DNA of 64,000 nucleotides from Sphaerolaimus hirsutus (Eukaryota; Nematoda; Chromadorea; Monhysterida; Sphaerolaimidae). The DNA lies in contig OZ038458.1 in NCBI GenBank assembly GCA_964036195.1, positions 9,065,832 through 9,129,831 on the forward strand, read 5' to 3'. Made by a program: the position numbers and the translations under genes. The notes under the pieces were generated by a model, which worked only from the letters and a program-made list of their open reading frames with translations, was not told the origin of the DNA and did not search any database. This document shows, in pieces, positions 35,478 through 49,900 of the stretch. Position 1 is the first letter of the stretch, and each line of letters starts with the position of its first letter.

Positions 35478-36651
35478 ACCGTATTTCCTAGAATTACCCC
35501 GGGGGCTTATTTTTTCAGAGTGGAAAGTTTGAGGGGGGTTATTATTTCGCCAGAATTTTTTTTGAAATCCCAGTACTAAATTGTCGTCTGTAACGTACGC
35601 AGACGTAGAAAAGTCCACAAAAACTGCCAAAACAATGACTCGATAGACTTTTATATAAGCATGTATGTAGATTAGGGTTCAAACGATATGACTTTTCGAT
35701 ATCGATATTCGATATTTTTTCAAAATTTTCGATATCGCTATTCGATATTCGATATTTTTTTCTGAAACTCGATATTCGATATCGATACGATATGGAACCT
35801 CGATATCGATATTCGATATTGAAAAATGGTCGATATTCGATATTTCGATATTTTCGATATTCGATATTGCGATATGCTTTTGGTATAGCAAGCCATATTT
35901 CAAGTGGCATATTGTATTTTCATGTGGTTGCACACATGTTTAATCATATCTTTACTGAAATGTGAATGGTACAAGTGATTTTAACAAGCTTTACATCACT
36001 CAATGGTAGAAAATAGAAGAAAAACATGATGAATCAAAGTGTATCAGACAAATAACAATTGGTATATATTACAGTTCATCCTTATAACCTAATTGCTTAA
36101 GGGCATGTTGCAAAAAAAGTATATCAGCGTTTTCTGGCTTCAAATTTAGCACTCCAACAACAATGCCATTATAAATACTGTACTTTTACTCATCAAATAC
36201 AATACTATAAGCACATCAGATCAACCATCAACATCTCAAAATGAAAATGAAAAGTAAATTTGGGGACACAATACAGGTTCGATATATCGAAAAAATGGTC
36301 GATATTAGATATCGATATTCGATATTTTTTCAAAATTTTCGATATCGATATTCGATATTTTTTCAAAATTTTCGATATCGATATTCGATATTAAAAAATG
36401 GTCGATATCCGATATTCGATATTCAATACGATAAATCGTTTGAACCCTAATGTAGATGGTATATAAACCCTGTTCTAACATAACACAGTGATTGTTTTTA
36501 ACGTCTGTTCTGCACTGTCCAGATCACAAACCGTAGCTATTGTCATTTACGTTCTCTATACACCCAATTGGGGGGGGGGGGGGTATTTCGAGGGGGGTTA
36601 TAAATTCATAGTGCTCATTTTGAGGAGGGGGTATTTCGAGGAAATACGTAT
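35478..36651. mobile_element. CCGTATTTCCTAGAA-family element split by a hAT-like insertion
   Basis: TACCGTATTTCCTAGAATTAC and GGTATTTCGAGGAAATACG bracket element 35673-36449. Unlike other copies the right side ends GTATG rather than GGTA. Confidence 0.7.
35673..36449. mobile_element. hAT-like element filled with ATCGATATTCG repeats
   Basis: TAGGGTTCAAACGAT / ATCGTTTGAACCCTA ends and a perfect ATGTAGAT duplication (35665-35672, 36450-36457). The arms are almost entirely GATATCGATATTCGATATTTT; the repeat is self-complementary. Confidence 0.88.
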
Positions 36652-37147
36652 GCAAGCTTTTAATCATTCTGCAGTTTTAGGCGAGTCAAATTAGATAGAA
36701 AACTTCATTGAAAACGCACAAGAGAAAAACGGTGACACAACTCCGTCTCGTCTCACACAATACAGGGGGGAAAAGGTCGCATGTTTAGGAATGTCCAAGT
36801 CATTAAAAACTCTTCTACGAACTCCGATACAAGGGAAGCTGTGAAAGCATCCGAGAAGTGACCCAATTTCGCGTTTTGCGTATCGGGTCGTAAATAAAAA
36901 CTTTCCGCAAAATACGACAAAGGGTTGAAAAAGCCGGAAAACCTGCGACTCTGCTTTGTCAGTCACTACTGTAAGGGGGATTTTCGAGGTACCTAAATAG
37001 GTTAGGCAGTCAAAAGGAAGTGTTATTTGTTAATTACACACTTTATATTGAGTAGCTATCAAAGCAGGCGCTAAATTTAATCGACCCATCACGATTTTCT
37101 GGCAGCCGGTTGAATTTGTTATGTGGAATTTTACGCTGCCCGTCAAT

Positions 37148-37311
37148 GGGCCCCCACACGCTAGTTGACATCGACACCAAATGTCAACTGGTGCCGATCC
37201 CGATTCAGAGCTTGCAGACGAGTGGACGAACGACGTTCAAATGCAATCTTTGAATTGGGAATGAAACCAGTTGACATTTGGTGTCGATGTCAACTAGCGT
37301 GTGTGGGGCCA
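37148..37311. mobile_element. ACACGCTAGTTGACATC foldback element
   Basis: GGGCCCCCACACGCTAGTTG and CAACTAGCGTGTGTGGGGCC ends; arms include CATCGACACCAAATGTCAACTGG. A near-identical copy is at 40453-40619. Confidence 0.8.
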
Positions 37312-40300
37312 ATGCGGATATGATTTGTACCCTGGAAATTCCAGACAAACGAATCACGCCGTTCGAAAAACGTCGCGGGCCGACTTAAATTTGGTCCCAG
37401 GTAATGTTAATAAGTAGCAGTAGAAATGGCAAGACGAAAACATCAAATTTATGCCATTCAAAAGAAGATAGTTTTACTCAAATCAGCGCTCAAAACAATA
37501 ACCCAGACATCTAAATTCAAACTCTTACAACGTCTAAGCAAACACAATCATATATTTATATTTGCACAACTCTCACGGACACTTTGGTCATTGCAACTTC
37601 ATCTACCATCCAAACATCTTTCAATGAATTCACGAAATACATTTTTTGTGACCAAGATTTTTATACATAAAATAAAAAGATAAAATAAGACATAAAACAA
37701 CAAACGCACAAAGATATCAGAAAAAAAGCCTAGGGGAAAACTAACAGATTTACTCATATGGTAAGCAATGGAAACTGGGCACAATTCCTCAATTTATTTA
37801 GTGACACGAAAAGTGTCAAGAATTGGGGAGTCTGGATGACACAATAAAATTCGACACGCGAATTCTTGACACTTGACACGCCGCGAAATTAGAACCAGGT
37901 CATAGTAAAGTTTCTGCTCGCCGACAAAAATCACCGTTGTAAATAACTGATGACTAAATAAACTTGAACAGGAAAGTAGTTGGAAAAACATGATTTTCAT
38001 AAAGCTTTCTTATACAAAAACAAAATTCCAAAAATCGAAAATGAAAAAAATATGTACTGACGCCCAGTTTGGTCACTCATGATTGCTAGAACTGATATAA
38101 ATGAGTTGAAACCTCTGCGACTCGCCGATAAAAGTTCGCATAATACGGCTGGACGGAATTTATCACAATGCTTCAAAAGTGATGTGACTCGATAAATTGT
38201 CTCTATGAGGAAAATAGAAATATGGGTATATCCAAATATTTACACCTTTCTAATCTTAAGACATCTCGGCCGAAAAATCGTCAAATCCTGTACAAAACAA
38301 ACCGATTTGGGCTCGCAAAATAGTTGGTCCTAAGTAGAGTGCTTCAGGCATTTCGAAAGAATGAGCAATGTGAGAAAACTGCTTCGTTGATAAAAAAGGA
38401 TGTCATGGCAAAAAATAACAATTGGAAATATGCCAAATTTTGACTAAATAGCCAGATTAAAGCTTGTCGTGGGTTTTGTGTGGAGTGCAATTTTGTGCCA
38501 CGTGGTGCGCATGATTTTGCAAGCGGTAATATGCACGAAAAAACTTTTGAGATGAACAGAAAATTCTCAGCCCATAACACTGAGGCATTCATAGCTTTGT
38601 CGCTATCTCCGTGAGCAAGTCATAATGCTTTAGTGCATGACATAGATAGACCCTCATGCAAGTGTCCTCAAACACACCCAGAGTAAAAGAAGTGCCAATC
38701 AACATGAGCGCATTTTGTGCTAAAAACGGTCGTTCATGCAGAAAAAAGGGGCCAGAGAAGGTAAGTAGCCTACCCCTTTTCAGTGAATTTTTGAACCTGG
38801 GTAAATATTTATGTGCACATATTTAGCTAATTCTTTTAGTTCAAAAATAAAATTCGAGGGAGAGCGTAAACAAAAAAAATTCCTACGCCACGAGAGGGGA
38901 AATAAATTGCAGTTTTTTTAGTCAGAAAGAATAAGGCAAATAAATCTATCTTGTTTGAGATTTGGTCGACCGAACGAAAATGCCGTGACGGGTGGTGCGC
39001 AAGTGCGTTGGCTCAGTTCCAAAAAAGTGAGTGTGAACAGTCTGGGCGTCCAGTTGCAAAACGTTTGCCCCTGCTTGAGTGCCCGGCCGCGTTCCGACAT
39101 TCCGTGTCCAATTTACATCCATAGCTGCCTTTGGGGGTGGCATTTTCAAGGGTTTCGACTTTCGGCCCCCTTAAAAGCCATTTAGTCACACTAATGGCTG
39201 AACGCGGCCGGGCCGCGGCGACACAGGAATTGCAGGTGCGACAGAAAAATAAAACATAGTCACGAGTAAGCTGATGTCGGGGAAAAACAGCACAAAGACG
39301 GTGTGATATATAACATAATGGTACGGGAAAATGATCATTTCGGTGCTGTACAAAACTGATTCGCCGACTGGCGGACGATCATGGTTTAAACCTGCAATAA
39401 TTATGCTTCAAAATCAACCGTGGTTTCACGATGACAAGGCAGGTGTTTCTGAATAACTGTTGCCGATCATAATCAACCAAAAAATATAAGTATGCCTCGA
39501 TGATGCAATGCTTATTATCCAAGCGACACGTTACGGTACATTGTGAGAAGGCCTACATTATCATGCAAAATACTGTGTATACAAAGATGTCCGAATGAAA
39601 ACAATTGAACACAAGTTCACAACAAACTCCCCGCATATTTTACGCGGGGTAAATAAATATGTAAAATACGTGCTCAGTGGAGTATATAACCTAAAGAATG
39701 CAATAGAGCGGCGGTGTTAACGAACGTAAACTGTCTAATTGTTTGGTAAGTGTGTGCGGGAGGGGTTCATGTACAGGTTTGGTGCGGTGCGGGTGCCGTG
39801 CGCGCCCAGCGCTCGCTCGCCGCTACACAAGGCGGTGCACACGAAAATATAGAGAATTGTTCGCAGCCAAGTTTACGCTCGGTTAATAGTGGTAGGGTTC
39901 GGGCTTTTAAGCTTTTCGAGGGTGATATTCGATATCGGATAGTGCTCAATATCAGGAGCTTTTCTTCGATATCCGACATGCTTTGAATTTTTGATATGAG
40001 AATTAGCTCGCTACTTATCATATCAAAACATAAAAACTCGCTATATAAAAATGGTCAACAGGATATAAATATATAGCTCGAACCCTGAATAACAAAACGC
40101 AATCTCCAAAAAAACGTCACCCAGAAACTCGTAAACTTGGCTCCGCTGCTCGCCAAACGATACTATGTAGATAATAATTGCACTGAAATGCCGCAACAAA
40201 ACAAAGTTCGTACTGGCCTGCCGCCTAGGAAATATATGCATTATGTGTGCTAAAAACTGTCATCAAAACGAAACTCACAACAATGACGAAAATAAACTTT

Positions 40301-40452
40301 TGGTGATATGCGAGTGGTATTGGTGACTGGCCGCCGCGCCGATTGGCCCTGTGCGATCGCGCGTTTATTGCAAGCCTGGGTCATCCTTTTTCTGAAAAGC
40401 GATTGCAACGTCACATGTAATTTGAAAGCTTGCAGAATATACCGAGGGTAAG
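37312..40452. other. Mostly unique sequence without a recognised gene
   Basis: Only short open frames occur. A possible first coding exon (ATGGCTGAACGCGGCC, 39194-39235, followed by a GTGCGAC donor) stands out by GC content but I find no second exon. A GC-rich patch at 39775-39840 and an ATTCGATATCGG element with TAGGGTTCG/CGAACCCTG ends at about 39894-40087 are the other visible features. Confidence 0.4.
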
Positions 40453-40619
40453 TTGGCCCCACACGCGCTAGTTGACATCGACACCAAATGTCGACTGGTT
40501 CCGTTCCTAATTCAAACATTTTGCGTTTGAACGTCGTTCGTCCACTCGCCAGCAAGCTTCGAATCGGGATCGGCACCAGTTGACATTTGGTGTCGATGTC
40601 AACTAGCGTGTGTGGGCCC
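40453..40619. mobile_element. ACACGCGCTAGTTGACATC foldback element
   Basis: GGCCCCACACGCGCTAGTTG ... CAACTAGCGTGTGTGGGCCC. Arms and centre match 37148-37311, including GTGGACGAACGACGTTC in inverted orientation, so the two insertions are in opposite directions. Confidence 0.8.
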
Positions 40620-40993
40620 GTAGGAGGAGTGTTGAATTCACATTCGGCAGGCGTGTGACACGACATAATGACCAAAAATCGCGATAATCCGTTGTGTAAT
40701 CTACATCTAGTAATCTAGTGTTACCGTGTGAATGATTGAATATGAAATAAATGTTTACGTACATACTTAGGCTACTATTTATGAACCCAAATAATAATCC
40801 GATGGGCTATTTGAAGCGAAAAACAAAATTCTGACGTTACCCGGTACGCAAAACGATATTCTACGATACAAAAATTTCGGAAAGCGGTAATACATATTAA
40901 AAAGCATGCCCCGCAATTAATTCTGAAATTTAAATGAAATACACTCATAACCCATAACATTATCCTCAACTCTTCTATTTACAAAGAGCAGTG

Positions 40994-43900
40994 TCAAACC
41001 AGCAAACAAGCACCCACATCGGCCATCTTGTTCTTGGCGAACTCGATGCGGATGCCGCCGCGGTCGGACGACAGCAGCGAGAAGCCCTGCAGCGACATCA
41101 TGGCCGCCGCCGCTTGGCCCAGGTCCTGTGGCGTGATTTTTCAAATCAAGAAATGAATTCAATATTCTGCACTAAAAAGTCTACTAAAAATCAACTACCG
41201 TATATCCTAGAGTAAGACCGCAGGGGAGTTATCCAAGGGCGATGTTATTCAAGCGGGGTGTTATTTTTTCCTCAGAACTTGCACATCATTCATTGTATGA
41301 ATGCATTCCGTCAACTTATGTAATCGAGGTATTTAACAGTTCAACAAAAACAAAGTATTCATGCTAAAATTCACGTTCATCGGCATCGAAATCATTCAAA
41401 TCCACCTTGTGGATACACATATCAAATACCCAGATGGGGGAGTTATTCAAGGGAAGGTTATTATGACCTTACCTAGCCAACAGTGGGATTTATAAAATGG
41501 GGTTTTATTCGAGGGAGATCTTATACAAGGATACACGGTATTTTACATTTACCAAACCAAATCCAAAGTCATCAAACATGATCTGCACACCAACCGGCAA
41601 CAAAAAATCCACCAAAAATTCACCTGATACTCCACGAAGGCGACCGGGCTGCCATTCTTATTGTGCATGCGCAGGCGGCAGAAACCCGGAAACGAGCGGA
41701 ACACCTCGCGCAGCTCGTCCTCGCTGGTGGCGGCGCCCAAGTTGGCCACGAAGAGCGTGTTGCACGGCAGCGACGAGGCGCACCCGCCGCCCGGCGTGGC
41801 CGCGCCGCCGCCCATGCCGCAGTTGGCGCCGCCCAGGGCGAACGCGGCGCCCTTGGCTGAGGGTGGAATGGATGGGTTTTTCGGGGTTCACGCTTTTTGG
41901 TTGAGTATGGACCAGGGATGGCTTTGCACTTGATTTTTTTCAACTGATTTTGCGCTATTTCACTTGCGGATTGACAGTGAGGGTAGTTTTCATTGTCTTT
42001 TTACTGGCAAACCTTTCATTTCTACATGCTAACTAGTATGTAATGATAAACCGTATTATGTTACTTAGTCTAAAATACAAAATCCATCAAATGTGCTTCC
42101 ACACACTTCTGAAGTGGGAAACATCACACCTAACATACAGTTTTTTGCTCTATACCAGACTTCTGGACGATTTAAAAAAATCTGATTTTAATTGAAAAAA
42201 ACAACAATATTTTTAAATTGAATTTTTGTAAATCAAGGCGTATGAAAAAAAATGATTTTTCTTCAACCCCTAGTATTGCAACACACCGGCTGCAGCAGCT
42301 GCTGCGGCAGCGGCGGCGGCCTGCGCGGGGTTCGTCTGCTGCTGGCCGCTCAAGTTGTTCTGCTGCGAGTGCGGCGTGCCGCCCGACAGCGAGACAGACG
42401 GCGTCAACATGGCCGGTGCGCCGGACGCCAGTCCAGCCAGCATCGACGAGTTCAGTGACATTTGCTGTGAGAAGAAGGAAAAATTACCGTATTTGCTTGA
42501 ATAATCCCCCCTAGAATAATACCACCTGTTACGCAAGTGAGAACAAAATTATTCCATCCCCTGCAGGCATATTATAATTTTTTTTGTGTACAACTGAACA
42601 AAAATGGCATGTTATTTTGTTAATAATGCATTTGTCATGAAATGAGTATTTAGAAAAATGCTTGAAAATTTTGACGAAATAATCATTCCCCACTAATTAG
42701 AAAAATGCTCGAAAATTTTGACAAAATAATAATTCCCCAAGGGAATTATTCGAGCACGAACTGCCGCATGCACTCACATTGACGGATCCACTCTGCAGCA
42801 GACTGGTGAAGACATGCTGTTGCTGCGCGGCAGCCTGCTGCTGCTGTTGGTGCTGCAGCGCCTCCCAGGCGGCCACGTGCTGCTGCAGCGTCGCCGTGTG
42901 GGCCGCCAGCAGATTCATTTGACCGGCCGCCTGGCCGCACGACGAGCCCGCCTGATGAGAGTACACAAGTAAACGTGGGTCGACCGATTACTGAATCCGC
43001 TCAATATGTCGATATCAAAAAGTATCAAAAAATACCAAATATCGATATCAAAAAGTAAATAATATCGCCCTAACTCTAGTCGCAGTGCCGCCAGACATCT
43101 AACTCTCACCTGCGGCGTGGGCTGCCTGCGCGTCGCCGAGTTGAACATATCGAGCTGGTTGCCCGGCGCGCACGAGTTGGGCGAGGTGCCGAACGCCGCC
43201 TGCAGCAGCGCCGGCGACAGCAGGGCCGCATCAGCTGAGCGCAGTGAAACGTTCCATTGCCGAGATCCAACTATCAACATGTGTTTGTTATCACGATAGA
43301 ATGACTTTCCGGTTGTCAGAACTGAACTCGGAATGCCGTATCGACCGGACCGAATACCGTCATTTCCCCGAAATACCCCGGGGGTAATCATGTCAGAGTG
43401 CAAATTTTGAGGGGGTATTTCGAGACGGCTATTTCGAAGGGGAGTATTTCGTGGAAATACGGTAGTATCGACATCGACAACTATTTAGTATGCTACCCAA
43501 CCGCAACGCCAAACTATCACAAACACATCTCCAAACAGGGCACTCACGCGCCATGGCCGCCTGCAGCATGCCCATGGAGGGCATGCCGTGCGGGTTTGCG
43601 CCGGGCGCCGGCAGCGCCAGATGCCCCCCTCCGTTGTGCGGCCCGCCGGCGACCGGCGGCGACTGCTGCTTCGGCTTGGACACTTTCGTGTTCGATTTCG
43701 CAAACTCCAATCGGATCGTCTGCGCCATGTCCGGATCGAACTTGACGCCCTGTGAGATGTTTTTTTTGCATTTTTTTGGGTGTGGACAGGGAAGGCGGGG
43801 GCGTAGATATTGAGAAATGTGGATGCCCGTTGAATTTTGTTGGCTCCACTAGTTTACCTCCCTATTTTAGAAACGGATGAGTTTTGAAAGCATTTGACTA

Positions 43901-46900
43901 TACAGGAATAAGGACTCGGCAACTTCTGTTAGCGGAACACGAAAATAATGCATTCTGGTAAACTCAAATGTGTTTTAAAAAATCAGTTTTCAAAATATCG
44001 ACCAAAAAGTAATAAAAATAATGTCTTCAAATCGATGATCCATCGATTTTCAATAAACAGAGGGATTACCTAAATCAACATTTCTCAATATTTCCGCACG
44101 CCACCCTACAACAAATGCGTGGGGAGGCGCGTGAACGGTGTGTTTTGTGGGAATGTGTTGTGTAGGAGGTTCGGAATCGGTGTGGGAGGGTGGAAGGTTG
44201 CCAGCCGGCGTGGCGGTGGTGTGTGGCCGTTTTCAGGCTATTCATCGGTTAAAAAAACCGTAATTTGTGCCAGAAAAATTATATTTACGCATTCGGCAAT
44301 ACGTTGCTTCACTGATGGACTGAGTAATGTACAAAAAATTCGGCAATTCTTCAAATGAAGTTTTTTATGACAGGTAAAATGTGCAGGTGTCACTGTACTT
44401 TTTCATTATGCTACACTACAAGTGGAAACATTCTCGACGCGACAATAGATATACATAATTACATCTGAATTACTATTCTCTAGAAGCAGATTGGCATTAT
44501 CAAACTGAACTGAATTGTTGTGCCACAACGCGAAAAATATTTGACTGTGGTGCACCAATAGAACGTCATAAAAAATTAGTTGTATTCGTGATTGTGCTTC
44601 AGAAAAATTTCCCATTGTCAAAAGATGACATTTGAATTTTTTCAAATCAAAAGTTGAACTTTCAAAAACATATTGTTGAATGGATCAAATAAACTGGCAA
44701 TTGGAAAGAAGTTGCACCCAAACCAAGTTTACAAAATCCATGAACTGAATGAACTGTATTTGAGTAAATACATAAGTACCGTTTTTACTTAAAACCTTAC
44801 ATGTGTTGTGCAATACGGTCAATAATTAATGAAACGCTTCCACATTAATTGAAACCCTGAATTCACTTTTGTTATGACTCGACAAAGTTAACAACGAGCA
44901 AGAAATTCTGCAGGAAAAAAGTAGAGAACAGAACTGCTGTTGCTGTGTGGTGTGATTTTGCCTGGGACCAAATTGATAAACTCGTGAACGTTTCTCATCC
45001 AAAAAAAATCCTGGGCAATGTGATTCGTGACGTGGATTGTGATAATATTGCATGGATCAACAAGTTGCTAAATGCGACATCTGCCCTGTCAGCGTACCAC
45101 TTAACTTACCCCAAACATTCATTTCATGCCCTGGCACCCCGGCCGATTTGAACTGACCAAAAGAAAATAAGCACTGATTTTTCCACCCATTAATCCTGAA
45201 CAATAAGGAAAATGGCCGTAAAAAAACGAACCTGGAGATCTTTCTTAGCTTCTTCGGCCAAATGACGAGCGGTGAACGTGACAAAACCGACCGGCTGCGA
45301 AATGGGGACAGAAATTTCATTGGCAGATGCAAAAAAAAACATTGACGTAAACGTAAATATTCACCCCACGTCATTTTTAACGACGAAAATGTGATGCATT
45401 TCAAATATTTACTACGGAAATTACCTCCCCACAAGTCCCCCGCATGCTTAACCACCACCACATTTCCACAAACTAAATAATAGAGCACCCGGCTCCTTCC
45501 AGTGTCAATTCGAAATTCCATTAGCCCCACATGGAGGCGTTACGTGCGGCGCGGCGCACTTGATGCATAATGCATGTAAAGGTACCGGCGCGGTGCGATG
45601 CACATGCATACGTAGGTGATTCCGGGCCGAAACCAAACATCATTTATCAAGTGCGCCAGGGCTCTTTATTGTAACCAGAAGGTGTCTATATCTGTGGCTA
45701 CACTCCACAGTACGGATGAACATTCAGTAATGATGTTTTCATTTCATCACCATGGCTGTAATGCGTTTCTATGCAGCATGTGAAAATTGATCGGGGCAAA
45801 ACAGATAACATTCAAGTAAACAGCCATAATGTTGTGCAACAACATTAGCAAGCTCCACCCGTTTCACCTACATTATGAATACATGTAGACGTAAAAGCCC
45901 AGGTGCCATTAGTCGCATGACTAACAAGATTCAGTCAAGCGGCACCATGCGTTCCCCACCCCCTCTAGCATTCAGTGCATGTGCACATAAAGCATGATTA
46001 CAAAGGGCAAGTTAGGGCTCGCCTAGAAGCGGGCGCGTGTGCGCAAAGCACGGCACAAATCAACCCGGCCGCTAGTCTAAAGCATGCTTCATGAATAATG
46101 AGGTGGCCCACGCTGAAAGCTTGACACTGCCGCGATCAAGCGGCAGTGTCGCTGAAAGCTGTCGCGCTGCCGCGAGACGTTTCCATAGCTGCCCGCCCAA
46201 AGCGCAGGTGAAATGGATGATTAAAACGAGTGAAGCACCCGCCGACAAGCATCTAATCAATCTAATAGTCAGCCCCTCGTGTATACGCGAACGTAACATT
46301 GACAGCTTTCGTCAACTGCCCTATCACGCACGACGTAGCGGCCACAAGTTCCACGCGAGGCCGAAATCGTGCCGCCCGGCCGCGTGCAGCACGCAATCAC
46401 CGCACCGCCGCGCCGAATCGATAGCGCGTCCGGTGTGGGGGCCGGGGCGCCGAGCGACACTGTCCCTACTTGCCGCTTGTGCTCGTAAGTAACAAGCACA
46501 TGGAGAGGGTCGCCGCGACAAGCATGCAGGGTGGCCCAATATTTATGCCAACTTGAAAGTGGGATTCACCCGGTGGGAATGTATCCCGATCCCGAATCCC
46601 AATAATTTTCCGGGATTCGGCGTTCCCGATCCCGAAAGATGAAAATCCCTATCGCGACGAAAATTCAAAAAAACAACCCCGATCCCGAAAATTCAATCCC
46701 ATCACTATGATTTAACCCCATCACTATGCATTTAACTCTTCACGCAGCTTCACTTCGTGAAGCTCCATCCCGCATTACGAAACACCGTGTAGGCAAAGTG
46801 GGCGAGCACGTGCCCCCTGCGCGTGTCAGCTTGATACTGCTCTAAGCTATAACAAGTTATTAGCGCGGGGCGGGAATCACGCCTGCCGCGGCGCGCTTAT

Positions 46901-49900
46901 CGCATGAATTGCATGCATTAACGCGGGCGCCGCTGAAATGAAGCCGCCGACACGTTGAAAGCCGGCCCGGCTGCTTGACCAACATTCAATCAGGAACTAC
47001 ACTTTCAAGGGTGCGTCGAGACAACGACGTCATTGGTGCCACACACACTGGATGTCAACTGTTTCAGTGTCAACTCGGTTTTATGACACTGTAGCTTGCG
47101 GGACAGTTTTTAAGGGTACATGCGGCAATGTCGAAGAGGAATTTATTTTGCCATGTGCATTTGAACACGGTTTCGCAGCCCATAAACTAAAAATTTATGA
47201 AAAACTGTCGGCCCAGTTGACATCCGGATTGCCGCATGTGTCCTTCAAAATTGTCCTGCTACCTAAATTCAACCAAAATCGAGTTGACACCGAAACAGTT
47301 GACATCCAGTGTGTGTAGCGCCATTCATCGACTACGCACAGAAAAACGTCTCCCCTCAATTTACGAGCCCTCAAAGCAGAATGATAGTCGAATCATGAAA
47401 CGCGTCGCCCGGCCCCGAGATGCCGCATCTGACGCCAGTCAAGTTGAAAACTCAATTTCGAACTTGACCTTCAAGTATCTACGACGCAGACAACTTATTT
47501 TAACAAAGTCGTCGAGTAGGTAAAAAAGATTGATAGGGCCCAAAAACGTTGGGCCAAAAAATCAGCGCAAGATATAGCGGGAAAAAATAATGCCTCCACC
47601 GTTAATGTGCAACAAAAATTACACAAAGTGGCGCCGTATAAATTAAAAGGAGCCGCCCCCGGATAGAACGATGTACAAATAAATAGGTAGACTGTTCTCT
47701 CTTCTACATAAAAATGTGAAACCTAATGGTGTCTCAAATAAACATAAATTTCGGTGATCAAACGCTACTGGCCCGATAAAAATAAAAAATAAAAATAAAA
47801 TTTCGTCCGAGATATCAATTCTTTCCCCACTCACCGCCGATGTCTTGCCATTCTTGTTGGTGACCTTGAGTAGAGAGTTTTCATAACCCTGCAAAAATGA
47901 GAATGTACACAGACGAAAATCGTACACGAAATGTGACATTGGGCCCGGTTCACTTTCATTCTGATGCAATTTCGCGATCCAGTGAAGGCGATAAACATTT
48001 TCCCATGATCTCGCGCAATTTATCTTATATCAACACGGCCGAAATTCAATGTCGGGTCGGAAAATTGCAATGAACAAATTAGACTTTCACTGCCATGCGA
48101 AATAAAAAGGGCGCCATCAAATCACCGAATCCAAAAACTTTCAACATACCGGGTAGGCTCTGAACAGCAGATACAGCTCCCTGGGCTTGGCGTCGATGGG
48201 CAGGCCGCTGACGAACAACGTGCGCACCTGGGACAGAAAATATACGTTGATATTAATTTTTACGGGAGTATATTTATTCGGCGTTTTTGCGTTCCAGTGC
48301 CCTGTTTTTCATCCCAAAGTTATTCATGTCATCGATGTCAACAAACGTTTTTCGCGCAAAAAAAGTTGTGGTCGAAAATATTTGCTCGCGCTGACTGAAA
48401 ATTACGCTTTTGTATTTGCACATAACACACCAATGACCAATGAAGAGTAAATATTAATTCGCAACTAGATACGTCGATTCAAATCGACTCGCAGATGAAT
48501 TGCAGCGGCGGAAAACATGAAATCACGAAAACAAGTAAGCCATTTTCACACTCAACCCAATCACAATCAAACAATTCCATGTCTACCACGAATTTTCCAT
48601 CACTCGCACAAAATCAGACCCCCACGGAATCCCAACAACATTATTTGCCCAATCGTACAGTACACAAAAGCCAAGAGGCCCGTGTAAGCTTTATGCGCGT
48701 CGCACCCAAAATCTGCGCTACACTCCACAATTCGAGCAGCCAAGCGCAGCGCCGCTTACACCTGTGTAAAGCAACGGCGCAGTTATGCCGCGCAGCCCAA
48801 AAGTATTGTGCCGCGCGGCGGCAATGGTACTGCCGCTGCGACTGCAGCTGCACACAAGAAGTGGGCTAGGCAGGTTGATGGATGGAGAAACTGATCACCT
48901 GTGCCGCTTTGAGTGGTTTCTATGGTTATATAGTTTTTGGGTGTATAAAAACTGCGGCAACACTGTTTTGAAGCAGTGATTTATGATAAAAGTTGCAAAT
49001 TTCAAACGTGACTGGTGAAAAGTTTCACAGTTTAACAGAAATTTCAATGAAAGTGAAGTGCGGAGTATATACCAAATATTTCCACGTGCACCAGATATTT
49101 ATCGGTTATCGCCATCCACAGCGGAGATGTTATTTGTAGTTATCATGAAAAATAACTATACTTTGTTTACAAAAGTACCTTACTTCAGGGCCGTATCCAG
49201 GGGGGGGGCGGGGGGGGCTGCAGCCCCCCCCCCTCCCGGGGTGAGACCTAAAAAGTCCCGGAAAATGCCATTTTTCCAATACATTTTTCGATGTTTCTTA
49301 AAAATTTTGCGCGCAAGCGCGCAATTGCTTCCCCATACATTGTATTTTTAGCGAATCGGTCCCCGTAAACAAATATCATTGAAAATGAACACATTTTTGA
49401 GACTTTCGCTGCGTATGTATGCATAATTACATCTATATAAAGCGGTTCCTGGCGCTGGCGCCAACGCCAATAGCGCCATGGCGTGGCGCCTTGGTATGGC
49501 GCTAGCGCCAAAACACCTTTCCGTCCCTATATAAGGAAAAAATTTTGGGGGGGGGGGGCTGAGCCCCCCCCGCTCGCCGGCCCCCGTAAACAAGCAGCCC
49601 CCCCCGCTCGAAAATCCTGGATACGTCCCTGCCTTACTTTAAAAAAACTCGCTCGCATCCTAACGTCTTCGCTACTTCAACAGAAAATACGCATAAAAAT
49701 GAAAAATAAACAGGCCATTGAAATTGCTGCGTAGATGTCTGAATACCTTGCAGCAATGGGAACGTTTCTCACACCGATATGTACGTATTTTTCAATGCGT
49801 ATTTTTCAGAGAAGACCCCAGCAATAAAATACAGAGACTATTTCATAAGGCATTCAGCTTTTTTCATACAAAAGGCCACGTTCTCGCAGCCGCGCCAGAT

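Noticed and set aside
39194..39235. First coding exon MAERGRAAATQELQ
   Set aside because: A good donor follows, but no downstream exon in compatible phase could be found.
41497..41943. Arg/Ala-rich plus-strand proteins around 41500-41930
   Set aside because: Shadow frames of the MEC-8-like RRM2 exon on the minus strand.
46091..46492. 133-codon open frame in a GC-rich block
   Set aside because: Open frames overlap on both strands, as expected from base composition, with no family resemblance.
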